DNA from: an uncultured Proteiniphilum sp.
GTDB lineage: Bacteria > Bacteroidota > Bacteroidia > Bacteroidales > Dysgonomonadaceae
Assembly (NCBI GenBank): GCA_927407015.1
Contig: CAKMJT010000002.1
Location: 1-64,000 of the forward strand
Direction of reading: 5' to 3'
DNA: 64,000 nt
In this document: positions 1-9,701 of the stretch, piece by piece
Layout: every line of letters starts with the position of its first letter
Numbering within the stretch: position 1 is the first letter of the stretch
Made by a program: the position numbers and the translations under genes
Notes under the pieces: model-generated
Told to the model about the DNA's origin: nothing
Databases searched by the model: none
Seen by the model: only the letters and a program-made list of their open reading frames with translations

Positions 1-212
1 TCTAATAATATCTATAGGCACTCTAATAATACACTAACAATTTACTGGAGATCCCGACGTTGTCGGAATAAGAAATTAGCTGAAATCTATGGGTACAAAT
101 GCTCCGGAATAATCAAGGGGTAGTTATTCGGGTGCTTACAATGGGGTGTTGAGAAATAAGAATAAATTGATTTGATGTTATCTAAAGTACACTGTTGCTA
201 ACAAAAAGTCTT
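1..212. other. Non-coding AT-rich stretch at window start
   Basis: No convincing reading frame. It lies downstream of the minus-strand phosphoesterase gene. A small perfect hairpin (CCGAC-GTT-GTCGG, 54-66) is present but has no T-run on either side, so it is not called a terminator. The 9-mer CTAATAATA occurs twice near the start. Confidence 0.5.
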
Positions 213-1067
213 TCAATAATTAAATTCGATTATTTTTGGAATCTTATTGATTGTAAAATAGTCATGTTCTATTCGGTTTTTATAAACTTTTACTATTCTA
301 ATTCCAGGAGAATTATTTCCTAGTTGTTTCCCTGCTGAAGACGTAATAACGTTTTGTATATTCCCATATTCTGAATATGAATTATTGTGTAAATGTCCAG
401 AGAAAATTGCATCTACTTGATAACTTTCAAATAAGTTGAAATATTTTTCCCTCATTTTAATACTTTGATTGGAATAATTTTCTTTTTCGTTAAAGTCTTT
501 AATAAAAAAAGGATAGTGTGTAAAAAGAAGAATATTTTGAGACCCTCTGGCTTTTTTCAATTCTTTTTTCAGCCAATTGAATTGTTTTTTTTCTTCTTTT
601 TTGTTTTTTCCTGATTTTATAATAACGGAATTAAATCCAATAAAAGTTGAACTTCGATAGTTAAAAGAAAAACGGTCGTTTCCTCTTCCATAATTTAAAA
701 AGTAAAAATTGAAATCTTTTTTATTTGGTTCTTGCCCTAAATCATGATTTCCTGGACTCAGAAATACAGGGATATTTATGTCTATTAATTTAGTTAGTCT
801 CTTAAACTCTTTAATTTGTATTGAATCTTTTGGATTATTTACAAAATCTCCTGTTATTACTACGAAACTTGGAGTTAAATTATTTATTTTTTCAATAACT
901 ATGGAGTATAGTTCAGTTTCTTTTTTAAAATCTTTATTATCAGCGAAAAATCCAAATTGAGGATCTGTTATCTGTATGAAGAAAAATGGCCTTTCATTTA
1001 CCTCTTCTTGAGAAAACAATAAAAAGTGAATAAATAAGAAGAAAAAAGTGTTGAGTATTTTTTTCAT
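213..1067 (-). CDS. Secreted calcineurin-like metallophosphoesterase
   Basis: This 284-residue protein has an N-terminal hydrophobic signal segment (about residues 3-20) and should act in the periplasm or at the cell surface as a metal-dependent phosphoesterase. Visible metal-site motifs are ITDPQFG (Asp35), GDFVN (Asp74), GNHD (106-109), a His at 184 in THYPFF, and GHLH (224-227). The first motif has Gln where many family members have His, as in the CSTP1-like branch. It was probably the last gene of a susC-susD-phosphoesterase operon: without the inserted IS it would start about 21 bp after the susD stop. The gene is strikingly AT-rich, as is the adjacent SusCD. A phosphorylated nutrient is a plausible substrate of the locus, but that is inference from context. 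Confidence 0.85.
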   Translation of the reverse strand: MKKILNTFFFLFIHFLLFSQEEVNERPFFFIQITDPQFGFFADNKDFKKETELYSIVIEKINNLTPSFVVITGDFVNNPKDSIQIKEFKRLTKLIDINIPVFLSPGNHDLGQEPNKKDFNFYFLNYGRGNDRFSFNYRSSTFIGFNSVIIKSGKNKKEEKKQFNWLKKELKKARGSQNILLFTHYPFFIKDFNEKENYSNQSIKMREKYFNLFESYQVDAIFSGHLHNNSYSEYGNIQNVITSSAGKQLGNNSPGIRIVKVYKNRIEHDYFTINKIPKIIEFNY

Positions 1068-1088
1068 AATTCAAACTCATTTAATTAT

Positions 1089-1105
1089 TTCTACTTTGCC
1101 AGATT
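1089..1105. repeat. Left terminal inverted repeat of IS
   Basis: TTCTACTTTGCCAGATT, an exact reverse complement of 2590-2606. The outer flank is TTAT (1085-1088), matching the right-side flank. Confidence 0.92.
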
Positions 1106-2521
1106 TAGAAAATTCTCAATTTTATAATATCGATTGATATCAGTTTGTCGCTTTAAGTGTCTGATAAACATTCGGTCAATCATTTCTTCTTCAGTGTGTG
1201 TTTGATAAAGCCTGAACCAGATCCAATCCCTGATATCGGCAGCAGAAAGAAGCGGCAAATCGTCCCAACAGAACAATTTTTCTTTCAGCAGGAAACAGGA
1301 AATCATAATATTTAAGGCTACCTGATGCTGCCAGGCCAGCCACTTACGGGTCTGGTACTGGCTCATGCCTAAAATCTTTTTGCTCTCTTTGATGCTGTGC
1401 TCTACGAAGAAACGTTGAGCCTGCATACAGGCGATCCCCTTTTCCGTATATTGCACCAAATTGGCATTGGTAAAAGAAAACTTGATCTCAAATCCTTTCT
1501 TTATCTTTACTTTGCGGATCACTAGCAACCGTTTTTCAAAGCTGCCCCGGACTTTATTTTCTACCCAAATCTGGCGGAAATGATACCACCCTTTCAGTTT
1601 TCCTTTTGCCGTGCTCCTGACATTCAGTCTTTTCCAGTCGTTCTGTTTCAACTCCTTGCAGTATTGGTCAACCCGTATTCCCGGTTTATTTGGTCTGGCA
1701 ACCGTGGGAGCCTTTCCCCATGTGCTTTTGCGGGGTGGAGCTTCATATTCCGGCTTTTCAAAAAAGACCTGCCCGTCACGATGAATATCCAGCATATAGA
1801 TACAGCCTGAATCTCCCAGCCTGTCGGCCAGTTTGGCATCATGACCGTAAAAACCATCTGCCCCCACATAGTCAAATTTTACTCCCAAGCTTAACTGGTG
1901 ACGGACTATTTCATAGGCCAGCTCTGCTTTGGTTTTAAATTCTCTCTCTTCCTCAGGAATTTTAGCTTCTTTACACCGGATAAGGTCTTCGCACCAGTCC
2001 TGGGGCAAATACAACCGGGCATCTACCAGCGAGGCAAAATCTCCATTATTCAAGCAGGCCACCACCGCTACCTGGCAGTTGGCCGTTTTGCCCACGTTCC
2101 CGCAATATTGCCAACCAACCCCTACACTCTTGTCTCCCTTCTTTAAAACCCCGGTCTCATCAATGATCAGTCCCGTTAACTTGCGCACGGGAAGCAATCC
2201 GCTTACCTGAATGGCCGTCTGATCGATTATTGCTCTTGAATTCCAGTTGGAATCCGAAATGAAATGGTGCATCTTATGATAAGCCGGATCATCATTCGCT
2301 TCACAGATCCGTTCGATGTTTCTTTCACTGCTCAGGAAAATCCCATGACTGTATTCTTCAGCTTTGTCATAAAACTTTTTGGTACTATTTTTAAATTAGT
2401 CCTGATAATCAGAAAGATAACGGTCGAGCCGTTCTAATGAACCGGCCAGCGTTTTTCCATAATTTTTCCTATTTTTACGATGTATTAAACATTGTTCGAA
2501 ATGATAGGCTTGTTTTTCCAT
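1091..2521 (-). pseudogene. IS701-like DDE transposase with in-frame TAA
   Basis: From the ATG at 2521 the frame runs 476 codons to the TAG at 1091-1093, but codon 42 (2396-2398) is TAA. The part after the stop still reads as conserved transposase, including residues before the next in-frame ATG (for example FLSSERNIERI), so the natural protein most likely began upstream. The intact downstream part (393 residues from the ATG at 2272) carries the catalytic-type motifs IIDETG, GADGFYG and the C-terminal E with LGMSQYQTR. The gene may be dead, or translated by internal initiation or read-through. No frameshift is seen. A sequencing error at the TAA cannot be excluded. Confidence 0.8.
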
Positions 2522-2589
2522 CGATGCCCTAAAGATAATCATTTTAGAGGCATCTTCCTAATAATCAGATGATAATTTTTATTTTTTTT

Positions 2590-2606
2590 AATCTGGCAAA
2601 GTAGAA
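2590..2606. repeat. Right terminal inverted repeat of IS
   Basis: AATCTGGCAAAGTAGAA, an exact reverse complement of 1089-1105. The target duplication TTAT follows at 2607-2610, then the susD stop codon at 2611-2613. Confidence 0.92.
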
Positions 2607-2610
2607 TTAT

Positions 2611-4125
2611 TTACCAACCTTCATTTTGAGTTAATTTGGGATTTGCATCAATCTCCGATTGGGGAATAGGCCAAAGCATGTATTGTTTTGTAAATTTCAC
2701 ACCACTCTCATTTGTATAAGAGAATATATCTTCGAAATGACCATTTTTTAAATTATAAGCTTTGTGAGTTCTTTGAATATCAAAATATGCTTTATTCTCA
2801 AAACAAAGCTCATGGTAACGTTCCTTCCAGACTGCTTCTCTAAACTCATCTTTATTTAAATTTTGAAGTGGATTAAGGCCGGCTCGATTACGTATTAAAT
2901 TTATTTGTTCGTAGGCCTTATCCGTTGGGCCATTTACTTCATTTGAAGCCTCAGCATAAATTAACATTATTTCTGGTAATCTGAAAATAGTCCAATTCAA
3001 ATCGGATTGTCTGTCACCATTTACTCCAGCTGCCTCTTCTAGCCAAAACTTATATAGTGCATGTTCTCCAAATTCAATAATATTATTGGTATTGGTTCTT
3101 GAAGGATAATTTGTAAAAAAGAATTGTTTTTCTTTAGTTCTCAAATCACCTTCTTCGTATGAGTTAATAAATTCGTCACGAGGTATTAATGCTCCTATCT
3201 CACCGCTTAACTTAGATATCCCAATTTTGTCAGGTGTAACCATTTCAGTAATATTATTATCCCGAATGCCATACTTATATTGTATCTGAAATATGAATTC
3301 GCCCTTAATCTTGTGCGCTCGATCATGAAGGTGGTAGTATTCGCTAAATAAAGAGTGAGACTTTTTATCGATTATTTCTTCTGCCTTTTTTGCCGCTAAT
3401 AAGAAGTATTCATTTCCTTTTTTGAGAGGCTCTCCAGCCATCGTTAAATAAACGCTAGCCAATAACGATTTAATGGCAGATAAAGAAACTCTTCCATTTG
3501 TATCAATAAATGGGAGGCCTGATTCTTCAGCAGTTTTTAAATCCTTGATAATTAATTCATAAATTTCTTCAGTTTTATTTTTTTCAGGATACAAATTCGG
3601 GCTAGAATAGTTTATAGGTTCTGTAATTAAAGGGATATCACCATATAATCTCACAAGATAATAATAATAGAGAGCTCTTAAAAAATAAGCTTCTCCCATC
3701 AACTTTTTTTTGTATGAGTCGTCCATCTCTATTCTTGGAATATTCATGATGCTCAAATTTGCATTCGCAATACCGTTGTAAAAACCATTCCATAAAACTT
3801 GAAATTGAGGCTCAAATGTTGCATTGTCATGCTGGATTAATCCGTTGTTGTATAAACTTTGTCCCAGAGTTGTCGCATGTCCAACTATCAATTCAAGAGA
3901 AACCCAAGCTGCTTCGCCATAAAGTAAGACAGTTTGAAGAGAATACAAATTTTGGTAAATCCCATTTATAGCCGCTTCTGCTTGCTTAGCGGTAGTAAAA
4001 TAATTTTCTTGTGTAATTGCAGATTTATTTTGCTCATTAAGAAAATCATTACAACTTGTTGACAAACTACCAACTAAAATTCCAAAATATATTAATGTAT
4101 TAACAATTTTATTACTTGATTTCAT
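2611..4125 (-). CDS. SusD/RagB family surface lipoprotein
   Basis: A 504-residue nutrient-binding lid lipoprotein that partners the SusC channel encoded just upstream (10-bp gap). The N-terminus has a lipoprotein signal ending in LSTSC (Cys25). SusD-type features include the early NYFTT segment, TPR-like helices (for example EAYFLRALYYYYLVRLYGD), the late RLPEIMLIYAEASNEV segment and the terminal IPQSEIDANP. The gene is AT-rich like susC and the phosphoesterase, unlike the more GC-balanced genes after 9.7 kb, which suggests the block was acquired together. The ligand cannot be read from the sequence. Confidence 0.95.
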   Translation of the reverse strand: MKSSNKIVNTLIYFGILVGSLSTSCNDFLNEQNKSAITQENYFTTAKQAEAAINGIYQNLYSLQTVLLYGEAAWVSLELIVGHATTLGQSLYNNGLIQHDNATFEPQFQVLWNGFYNGIANANLSIMNIPRIEMDDSYKKKLMGEAYFLRALYYYYLVRLYGDIPLITEPINYSSPNLYPEKNKTEEIYELIIKDLKTAEESGLPFIDTNGRVSLSAIKSLLASVYLTMAGEPLKKGNEYFLLAAKKAEEIIDKKSHSLFSEYYHLHDRAHKIKGEFIFQIQYKYGIRDNNITEMVTPDKIGISKLSGEIGALIPRDEFINSYEEGDLRTKEKQFFFTNYPSRTNTNNIIEFGEHALYKFWLEEAAGVNGDRQSDLNWTIFRLPEIMLIYAEASNEVNGPTDKAYEQINLIRNRAGLNPLQNLNKDEFREAVWKERYHELCFENKAYFDIQRTHKAYNLKNGHFEDIFSYTNESGVKFTKQYMLWPIPQSEIDANPKLTQNEGW

Positions 4126-4135
4126 AACATTTATT

Positions 4136-7100
4136 TTAAAAGCTAATTTCTATTCCAAAAAGATAAGTCCTAGGTTTAGGATAACCAGAGTATGCCATAC
4201 CGAGCGAAACGGGTGCATTATCATAATAATTTGAGACTTCAGGATCATATCCAGAATATTTAGTTATGATGAAAAAATTTTGTAAAGATGAGTAAATTCT
4301 TAAGTTGCTAACACCAATTTTTTTGTTTATTGAAGTTGGTAACGTGTAACCTAATGATAAATTTTTACCTCTTAAAAATGATCCATCTTCTAATTTTCTA
4401 GTATCCATATAGTAATGATAATAAGCTCCTGTGGGCCTTACCTGCTCAAGTACAGCGTCTTGATTATCGGGAGTCCATGCATCTAGAACTGTAGCGAAAC
4501 TATTGGCAATTCCTTGTCTAGCCTCGCCTGAATTTCTATGATTATTAAATACGTCATTACCTTTTGAAAATTGAAGTTCCAAAATTAAGTCGAAAGATTT
4601 ATAAATCAAATTATTGGATAAGTTTCCGTAAAAGTCAGGAATGCCTTTGCCTATAATCACCCTATCTTCGTCATTTATGAGTCCATCTTTGTTTTGGTCA
4701 ACAATTCTAAGATCGCCTGGTAGTTTACCGTATTTGGCTGCCTCTGCTTCTTGACTTGTTCCCCAAATACCATCTCGTTCATATCCAAATATTGATCCTG
4801 CAGATTCTCCAACTCTTAATATCAAAGCTTCTTTAAATCCATACATTATGTCTTCATTGTTTGCTCCAAGAGCTAACACTTTATTTTTTAAAGTAGCAAT
4901 ATTAAATGTTGTTATCCAAGTCAAGTCTTTGTTCTGAATATTCACTGTATTAACAGTAGCCTCAAATCCTTTATTCTCAATACTGCCAATATTTTTAGTA
5001 ACTGTTGTATATCCACTTGTTGCAGGAACGGGGGCATCAAAAAGTAAATCACGTGTTTTTTTCTGATAATAATCTCCTTCAAACGAAATTTTGTTGTCAA
5101 AAAGACCAATAGTAAAACCAAGGTCGTATTCTGCTGTCTTTTCCCATTGTAATAGAGGATTTGCTAATCTACCTATTGCTACTCCGGTAACTCTTTGTCC
5201 GTTAAGGACATAATTGTTTGTGCTCATATTAGCTAAAGATCGATATGAACCTATCTCTGAATTGCCTGTGAGCCCATAACTCATACGTAATTTTAAATTT
5301 GAGATACTTTCTATACTTTTAAAAAATTCTTCCTCAGAAAGTCTCCAGGCAAAAGCCGCAGAAGGGAAAAAAGCAAATTTATTATTTGCCCCAAATCTAG
5401 AGGATCCATCAAAACGTCCAGTGAGTGTCAATAAATATTTATGAGCATAATTATAATTTAATCTACTAAAATATGACATCATCCTGTAATCCGTAGAATT
5501 GGATGTTGGAGCGCTTGGAGTTGCACCAGCGCCCATATTATTCCACATAAAATAATCATCTGGCATATCTCTAGTTCTTGCAGTCCAATTAAAATAGTCA
5601 TAGCTTTGAATCTCAAATCCCGCTAAAAAATCGATAAAATTCAACTCTCTTATTCTAAGGTTATAATTAAATCTGTTTGACCATTGCCAAAAAATTGATT
5701 CATTACTTCTTATACTCACATCGTTCCTTCTTCCAATTAACTTTGAAGAAGTAAAATCTTTATCAATAAAATTGTTTGTATTAACGCCAAAAGTTGATGT
5801 GAAATCTAATCCATCTGTTATGTTGGCTACTAAATACGTTGTACCATTAAAGAGATTTGTTGAATAGATTCTTGTTTTTTCGTTAATAATTGCTAGTGGA
5901 CTATCTTGTACTTCTAATCCTTGATAATCGCCTGCATATCCATAGGTTCCGTCTTCATATTTATAAGGTATAAATGGAACATGTTCAACCATATAACGTA
6001 AAACATCATATGAAGATGCGTCGTTAATCCCTTTGTCAATTTTTCTGGCATAACTTATTGTTCCTCCTACTTTTAACCAATTTTTCATCTGTCTATCAAG
6101 AACACCTCTAATGTTGTATCTTTCAGAAGAACTTCTTTTAATTATTCCATTATCTAGATTGTATCCGAGGAATAAACCATAATTTGTTAATTTGTCACCT
6201 CCAATGTAAGATAAATGGTGTCCCTGACTAATAGTAGTTCTTGTACTCATCTCTTCCCAATTCATATCGTAAATTGGTTGTGGCACACCTTTATCATCTA
6301 AAGTGAAAAGTTCTCTGTTACCAAAAGTGTTTCCAACTAAGTATTTCATCCTTTTTTCGATTGGATTAATATATTTTCCGTTTGCAAATCCTTCTGGATC
6401 AAATTTAGGTGCATTCTTATATTGTTCTTCTTCAATAAACATAAACTCTTTAGAGTTTAGTACCTCTAACTTTCTATCGTCAGGTAACCAATTGACCGAT
6501 AAATAACCATTATAATTAATTTTCCCATCGCTATCTTTACCTCTTTTTGTAGTAATCATTACGACACCATTGGAGCCCCTAGTCCCGTATATAGCTGTAG
6601 AAGAAGCATCTTTGAGAACATCAATTGATTCAACATCATTTTGATTCAGTGAACCAATTCCTTGTGGCCATACAATTCCATCAACGACATATAGAGGTTC
6701 GTTGGAAGCATTAAATGAACTATAACCTCTTATAGAAATCTTTGTATTTCCACCTGGTCTACCAGAGTTCTCTTGAACTTGTACTCCTGCTATTTTTCCA
6801 GAAAGAGACTGTTCCACATTTATCGCAGGTCGTTGAATTAATGTATTACCACTTACACTTCCTACTGACCCTGTTAAATCAGATTTTCGTGCAGTACCGT
6901 AACCAATCACTACTACTTCATCCAACAACTCCACATCAGTATCCAATACAACACTTATCGTGCTTCTTCCAGCCGTAATAATTTCTTGAGGTTTCATTCC
7001 CACGTAAGTGATTTGCAATACAGCGTTTTCCGGTAGATTGGACAAAATAAAATTGCCATCAATATCTGTTACTGTACCTCGCGAAGGGTTATCTTTTACA

Positions 7101-7588
7101 ACAATGGTCGCTCCAATAACGGGCTCCCCGTTTGAATCGGTAACGGTACCCCTCACGGTTTTTCCTTGTTGTTGAACAGATTGAACCAAATTTGTAAGAA
7201 TAGTTGAGGTTTGTTGGGCTTTCTTCGAAAGAACAATATAATTGTTCTCAAAATCGTAACCGATATCTGTTCCATTGAAAGTTTCGTTAAGGTATTCCGA
7301 GACTTTTTCTGTTTTATTTTTCAGGTTTACTTTGCGTGAGGTATCTATTTCCCGGTTGCTATACACAACCAGATAGTCGGTCTGTTTTTCAATTTCACTA
7401 ATCAACTGACTAACGGTTACCGAATTTGATTTCAGTTCAATAATCGCATCCTGGGCATTTGTATTTGTTGCCATCATTTGAAATGCGAAGGCAAACAATA
7501 GGAATAAGCAGATTTTCATGATTTTAAATAAATCTTTAAAGTCACTTTTTTTTATTAAAAAGTGATCGGATGAAGTGTTTATTTTCAT
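4136..7588 (-). CDS. SusC/RagA TonB-dependent transporter with STN domain
   Basis: A 1150-residue outer-membrane importer. In order: signal segment about residues 24-46 after a short polar extension, STN signalling domain about 50-123, carboxypeptidase-regulatory-like domain about 144-217, a DEVVVIGYG motif (223-231), plug with SIRGYSSFNASNEPLYVVDG, then a large barrel ending in an aromatic residue (GIEISF). The STN domain implies that ligand loading is signalled to the FecR-like protein encoded next door, which in turn controls the FecI-like sigma factor. It forms a unit with the SusD downstream. An alternative start at Met24 would remove the polar N-terminal extension. Confidence 0.96.
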   Translation of the reverse strand: MKINTSSDHFLIKKSDFKDLFKIMKICLFLLFAFAFQMMATNTNAQDAIIELKSNSVTVSQLISEIEKQTDYLVVYSNREIDTSRKVNLKNKTEKVSEYLNETFNGTDIGYDFENNYIVLSKKAQQTSTILTNLVQSVQQQGKTVRGTVTDSNGEPVIGATIVVKDNPSRGTVTDIDGNFILSNLPENAVLQITYVGMKPQEIITAGRSTISVVLDTDVELLDEVVVIGYGTARKSDLTGSVGSVSGNTLIQRPAINVEQSLSGKIAGVQVQENSGRPGGNTKISIRGYSSFNASNEPLYVVDGIVWPQGIGSLNQNDVESIDVLKDASSTAIYGTRGSNGVVMITTKRGKDSDGKINYNGYLSVNWLPDDRKLEVLNSKEFMFIEEEQYKNAPKFDPEGFANGKYINPIEKRMKYLVGNTFGNRELFTLDDKGVPQPIYDMNWEEMSTRTTISQGHHLSYIGGDKLTNYGLFLGYNLDNGIIKRSSSERYNIRGVLDRQMKNWLKVGGTISYARKIDKGINDASSYDVLRYMVEHVPFIPYKYEDGTYGYAGDYQGLEVQDSPLAIINEKTRIYSTNLFNGTTYLVANITDGLDFTSTFGVNTNNFIDKDFTSSKLIGRRNDVSIRSNESIFWQWSNRFNYNLRIRELNFIDFLAGFEIQSYDYFNWTARTRDMPDDYFMWNNMGAGATPSAPTSNSTDYRMMSYFSRLNYNYAHKYLLTLTGRFDGSSRFGANNKFAFFPSAAFAWRLSEEEFFKSIESISNLKLRMSYGLTGNSEIGSYRSLANMSTNNYVLNGQRVTGVAIGRLANPLLQWEKTAEYDLGFTIGLFDNKISFEGDYYQKKTRDLLFDAPVPATSGYTTVTKNIGSIENKGFEATVNTVNIQNKDLTWITTFNIATLKNKVLALGANNEDIMYGFKEALILRVGESAGSIFGYERDGIWGTSQEAEAAKYGKLPGDLRIVDQNKDGLINDEDRVIIGKGIPDFYGNLSNNLIYKSFDLILELQFSKGNDVFNNHRNSGEARQGIANSFATVLDAWTPDNQDAVLEQVRPTGAYYHYYMDTRKLEDGSFLRGKNLSLGYTLPTSINKKIGVSNLRIYSSLQNFFIITKYSGYDPEVSNYYDNAPVSLGMAYSGYPKPRTYLFGIEISF

Positions 7589-7730
7589 ATATTTGTGTGT
7601 TTAAAGTGAATAACTTAGAATTGATCTCTTTGTGTTTGCTTTACTTTAGCGATAGGTGTTGGCGCACTTATCGCTTTTTCTATCTTATGTTCTTTCTCAT
7701 AGGCATATACGTTTTAAGGGGTTCATAAAT
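7589..7730. other. Spacer between fecR-like gene and susC
   Basis: This 142-bp leader precedes the minus-strand susC. No exact TAnnTTTG box was found on the minus strand, which would fit control by the neighbouring ECF sigma factor rather than the housekeeping one. That is inference only. Confidence 0.35.
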
Positions 7731-8705
7731 TTATTTTGTGATGGTAATAATGTTGTTTTCTATATCTTTTTGGACATTGAACCTTTGTATTTTTTGAATG
7801 ATCCTCAGAATCTCGTCAATGCCATCGCGTTGACGGAATTTTCCCGTATAACGCACGTTGAATATTTCGGGGTCTTTGACAATGATTTTAACATCGTAGT
7901 AAAGTTGAAGCTTTTCGATGATGGTTAACAGCCGCTCATTCTCAAAGCTATAAATCCCGTCTCTCCAAAGGAAGTAATCGGAGTTCTGAATTTCTCTAAC
8001 AAGCATATTTCCATCTTTCACGACAATCTGTTCGTTGGGTTTCAGAGTAACCCTTACCTGGGGTGACTGTTTGCTGTAAACCATTAGCGAGCCTTCCACG
8101 AGATCGGTTTTGATGCAGCCTGTTCCTGGATAACTGTAGACGTTGAACTGGGTACCCAACACCTTCATCTCCATATTTTGCGTAGAGACAATGAAGGGTT
8201 TCTTCGGATTCGCTGCCACATCGAAATATGCTTCTCCGGATACAGTCACCCGGCGCATTTTCCCGGAAAAACGGGCAGGATAAGTGAGCGTAGATTGAGC
8301 ATTCAACCATACCGAAGTGCCGTCTTGCAGCGTTAACTGTGCCCGTTGCCCGGCAGGGACAACCAATGTGTTCATATCTTCTTTGTTGCCGGTATCGGTG
8401 AGAAAATATTGAGTGGCAAAAAAAGTGGAGGCAATGAGTATCAGCGCTGCTGCTGCATATTGCATGATCAGTCGAACAACCTTTTGCCGCTTTTTTGTCT
8501 TTATATGTTGTAGGAATAGTTGAAAACTTCTCCTGCCTTCCGATTCATTATTCGACAATTTGGATAAATGAGTCAGGGCGTGTGCATTTTGCATACGTAC
8601 AAACTCCTCCCGCAATAGTTTGTTCGTTTTCAACTCGTTGAACAATTCTGAGGTGTCGGATTGTCCCAGTTCGCCCGAGAAATATTTAGTGAGTTTTTCC
8701 TCCAT
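7731..8705 (-). CDS. FecR family anti-sigma factor
   Basis: A 324-residue inner-membrane regulator. The N-terminal about 90 residues are cytoplasmic and helical (sigma-binding). One membrane helix lies at about 92-110 (YAAAALILIASTFFATQYF). The periplasmic part has the FecR signature: VPAGQRAQLTLQDGTSVWLN, then GEAYFDVA and a C-terminal STN-like module. It is expected to hold the sigma factor encoded immediately upstream until the STN domain of the SusC transporter signals substrate. Gene order sigma, fecR, susC, susD is the classic Bacteroidota arrangement. Confidence 0.93.
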   Translation of the reverse strand: MEEKLTKYFSGELGQSDTSELFNELKTNKLLREEFVRMQNAHALTHLSKLSNNESEGRRSFQLFLQHIKTKKRQKVVRLIMQYAAAALILIASTFFATQYFLTDTGNKEDMNTLVVPAGQRAQLTLQDGTSVWLNAQSTLTYPARFSGKMRRVTVSGEAYFDVAANPKKPFIVSTQNMEMKVLGTQFNVYSYPGTGCIKTDLVEGSLMVYSKQSPQVRVTLKPNEQIVVKDGNMLVREIQNSDYFLWRDGIYSFENERLLTIIEKLQLYYDVKIIVKDPEIFNVRYTGKFRQRDGIDEILRIIQKIQRFNVQKDIENNIITITK

Positions 8706-8768
8706 TCTTTATCTGCTTTATTAATGAACGATCGGACGTGAAAAAACCACTAAGAAAAACAAATAAAA

Positions 8769-9332
8769 TTAAACAAAAAGAAAGATTAGAAAAGGAAGGT
8801 AGTTTTTTAAACTTTCTTTTAGTTTTTTGTAGGCTATTGCCATTTGGTTTTCCACGGTATTTACAGAGATATTCAGTTCCTGCGAGATGGCTTTTTGTTG
8901 TTTCCCTTCGATCTTACTCAAAATAAAAATTTCGCGGCATTTTTCGGGCAGACTTTCGATAGCGTTTTGAATGACCGTTTCAATATCGGGTTCAGAAAAA
9001 AGCTGCTCATCATAAGCTTCCAGTGATTGAAATTTCATCTGAAGGGCTTTTGTGTAGTCGTCCTGCAACTTTTGTGCTGCATGCTGTGCTATTGTTTTAT
9101 GCCTTAAAAAATCGATACACCTGTTCTTCACCGCGGTAAATAAATAAGCAAAAAGATTGGTGTGCGTTAGCAAAAGAAGGTTCTGTTCCCACAAATCGAG
9201 AAAGACATCCTGTACAATATTTTCCGCATCCTCTTCGCGGATCACGTATTCCTGTGCAAAACGTTTCATTCTCGAATAATGGGTAACGTAAATCTTTTCG
9301 AATTCCGTTCTATTTTTAGTGTCGGTGGTCAT
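8769..9332 (-). CDS. FecI-like ECF sigma-70 factor
   Basis: 187 residues with sigma region 2 (DAENIVQDVFLDLWE at about 35-49) and region 4 (SLPEKCREIFILSKIEG, followed by a helix-turn-helix ISQELNISVNTVENQM). It probably drives the downstream susC-susD genes when released by the FecR-like protein. The gap to fecR is 63 bp. Possible -7-like TACTTTG sequences lie upstream on the minus strand, but none matches TAnnTTTG exactly. Confidence 0.93.
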   Translation of the reverse strand: MTTDTKNRTEFEKIYVTHYSRMKRFAQEYVIREEDAENIVQDVFLDLWEQNLLLLTHTNLFAYLFTAVKNRCIDFLRHKTIAQHAAQKLQDDYTKALQMKFQSLEAYDEQLFSEPDIETVIQNAIESLPEKCREIFILSKIEGKQQKAISQELNISVNTVENQMAIAYKKLKESLKNYLPFLIFLFV

Positions 9333-9701
9333 TCTTATTTGCTAATCGGCAGATGGAGGTTTGGTCTCAAAGTACTATTGTTGATTTTATCATGTTTCTT
9401 CATTTTTTCCATTCAGTTCAATATAAACACCTTGGGATTTTGAACAAAGTAAGTAAAAAATTATAGAAAAATAAAGTGAATTGTGGTTAGTATCATTCGC
9501 GCAGATGATCCTATAGGTGAGTTTGCATATTTGTTCCCGAGAGCCCGTAACCTGCCACTCTTCAAATGCTTTATCCACGGAGGCTGGGATAAGGGAGGGA
9601 TGGCGCAGGTTACCATTGCCCGCCGGCATATCAATGGGAATACGGATAGTGGAAAACCTGACCAGAGGTACCCCGCTGATCGGGTGCTAGCGTTCCTACC
9701 T
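9333..9701. other. 369-bp gap between sigma gene and amylase gene
   Basis: No supported gene. Short open frames exist on both strands (9390-9629 minus; 9483 onward plus), but neither shows a recognisable domain, and the plus frame runs into the amylase gene antisense. The half near 9333-9480 is AT-rich and should hold the promoter of the minus-strand sigma gene. The half near 9490-9700 has balanced composition and may be a remnant of a lost gene or a long 3' region of the amylase transcript. Confidence 0.45.

Larger units (their letters stand above)
1089..2606 (-). mobile_element. IS701-family-like insertion sequence, complete ends
   Basis: The element is 1518 bp long. Its ends are perfect 17-bp inverted repeats (TTCTACTTTGCCAGATT at 1089-1105, reverse complement at 2590-2606). 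It is flanked by a 4-bp direct duplication TTAT (1085-1088 and 2607-2610), a length expected for IS701-type transposition. The transposase stop codon lies inside the left inverted repeat. The right duplication directly abuts the susD stop codon, so insertion did not damage susD but separated it from the phosphoesterase gene. The element's transposase runs in the same direction as the host operon. Confidence 0.9.

Noticed and set aside
2273-2590. Considered as a separate small gene upstream of the 393-residue transposase part
   Set aside because: The same frame continues through one TAA with transposase-like sequence on both sides, so it is the 5' part of a single broken gene.
9390-9629. 79-codon minus-strand frame between the sigma gene and the amylase gene
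   Set aside because: No domain, signal peptide or start context; composition changes halfway through; treated as non-coding or a possible remnant.
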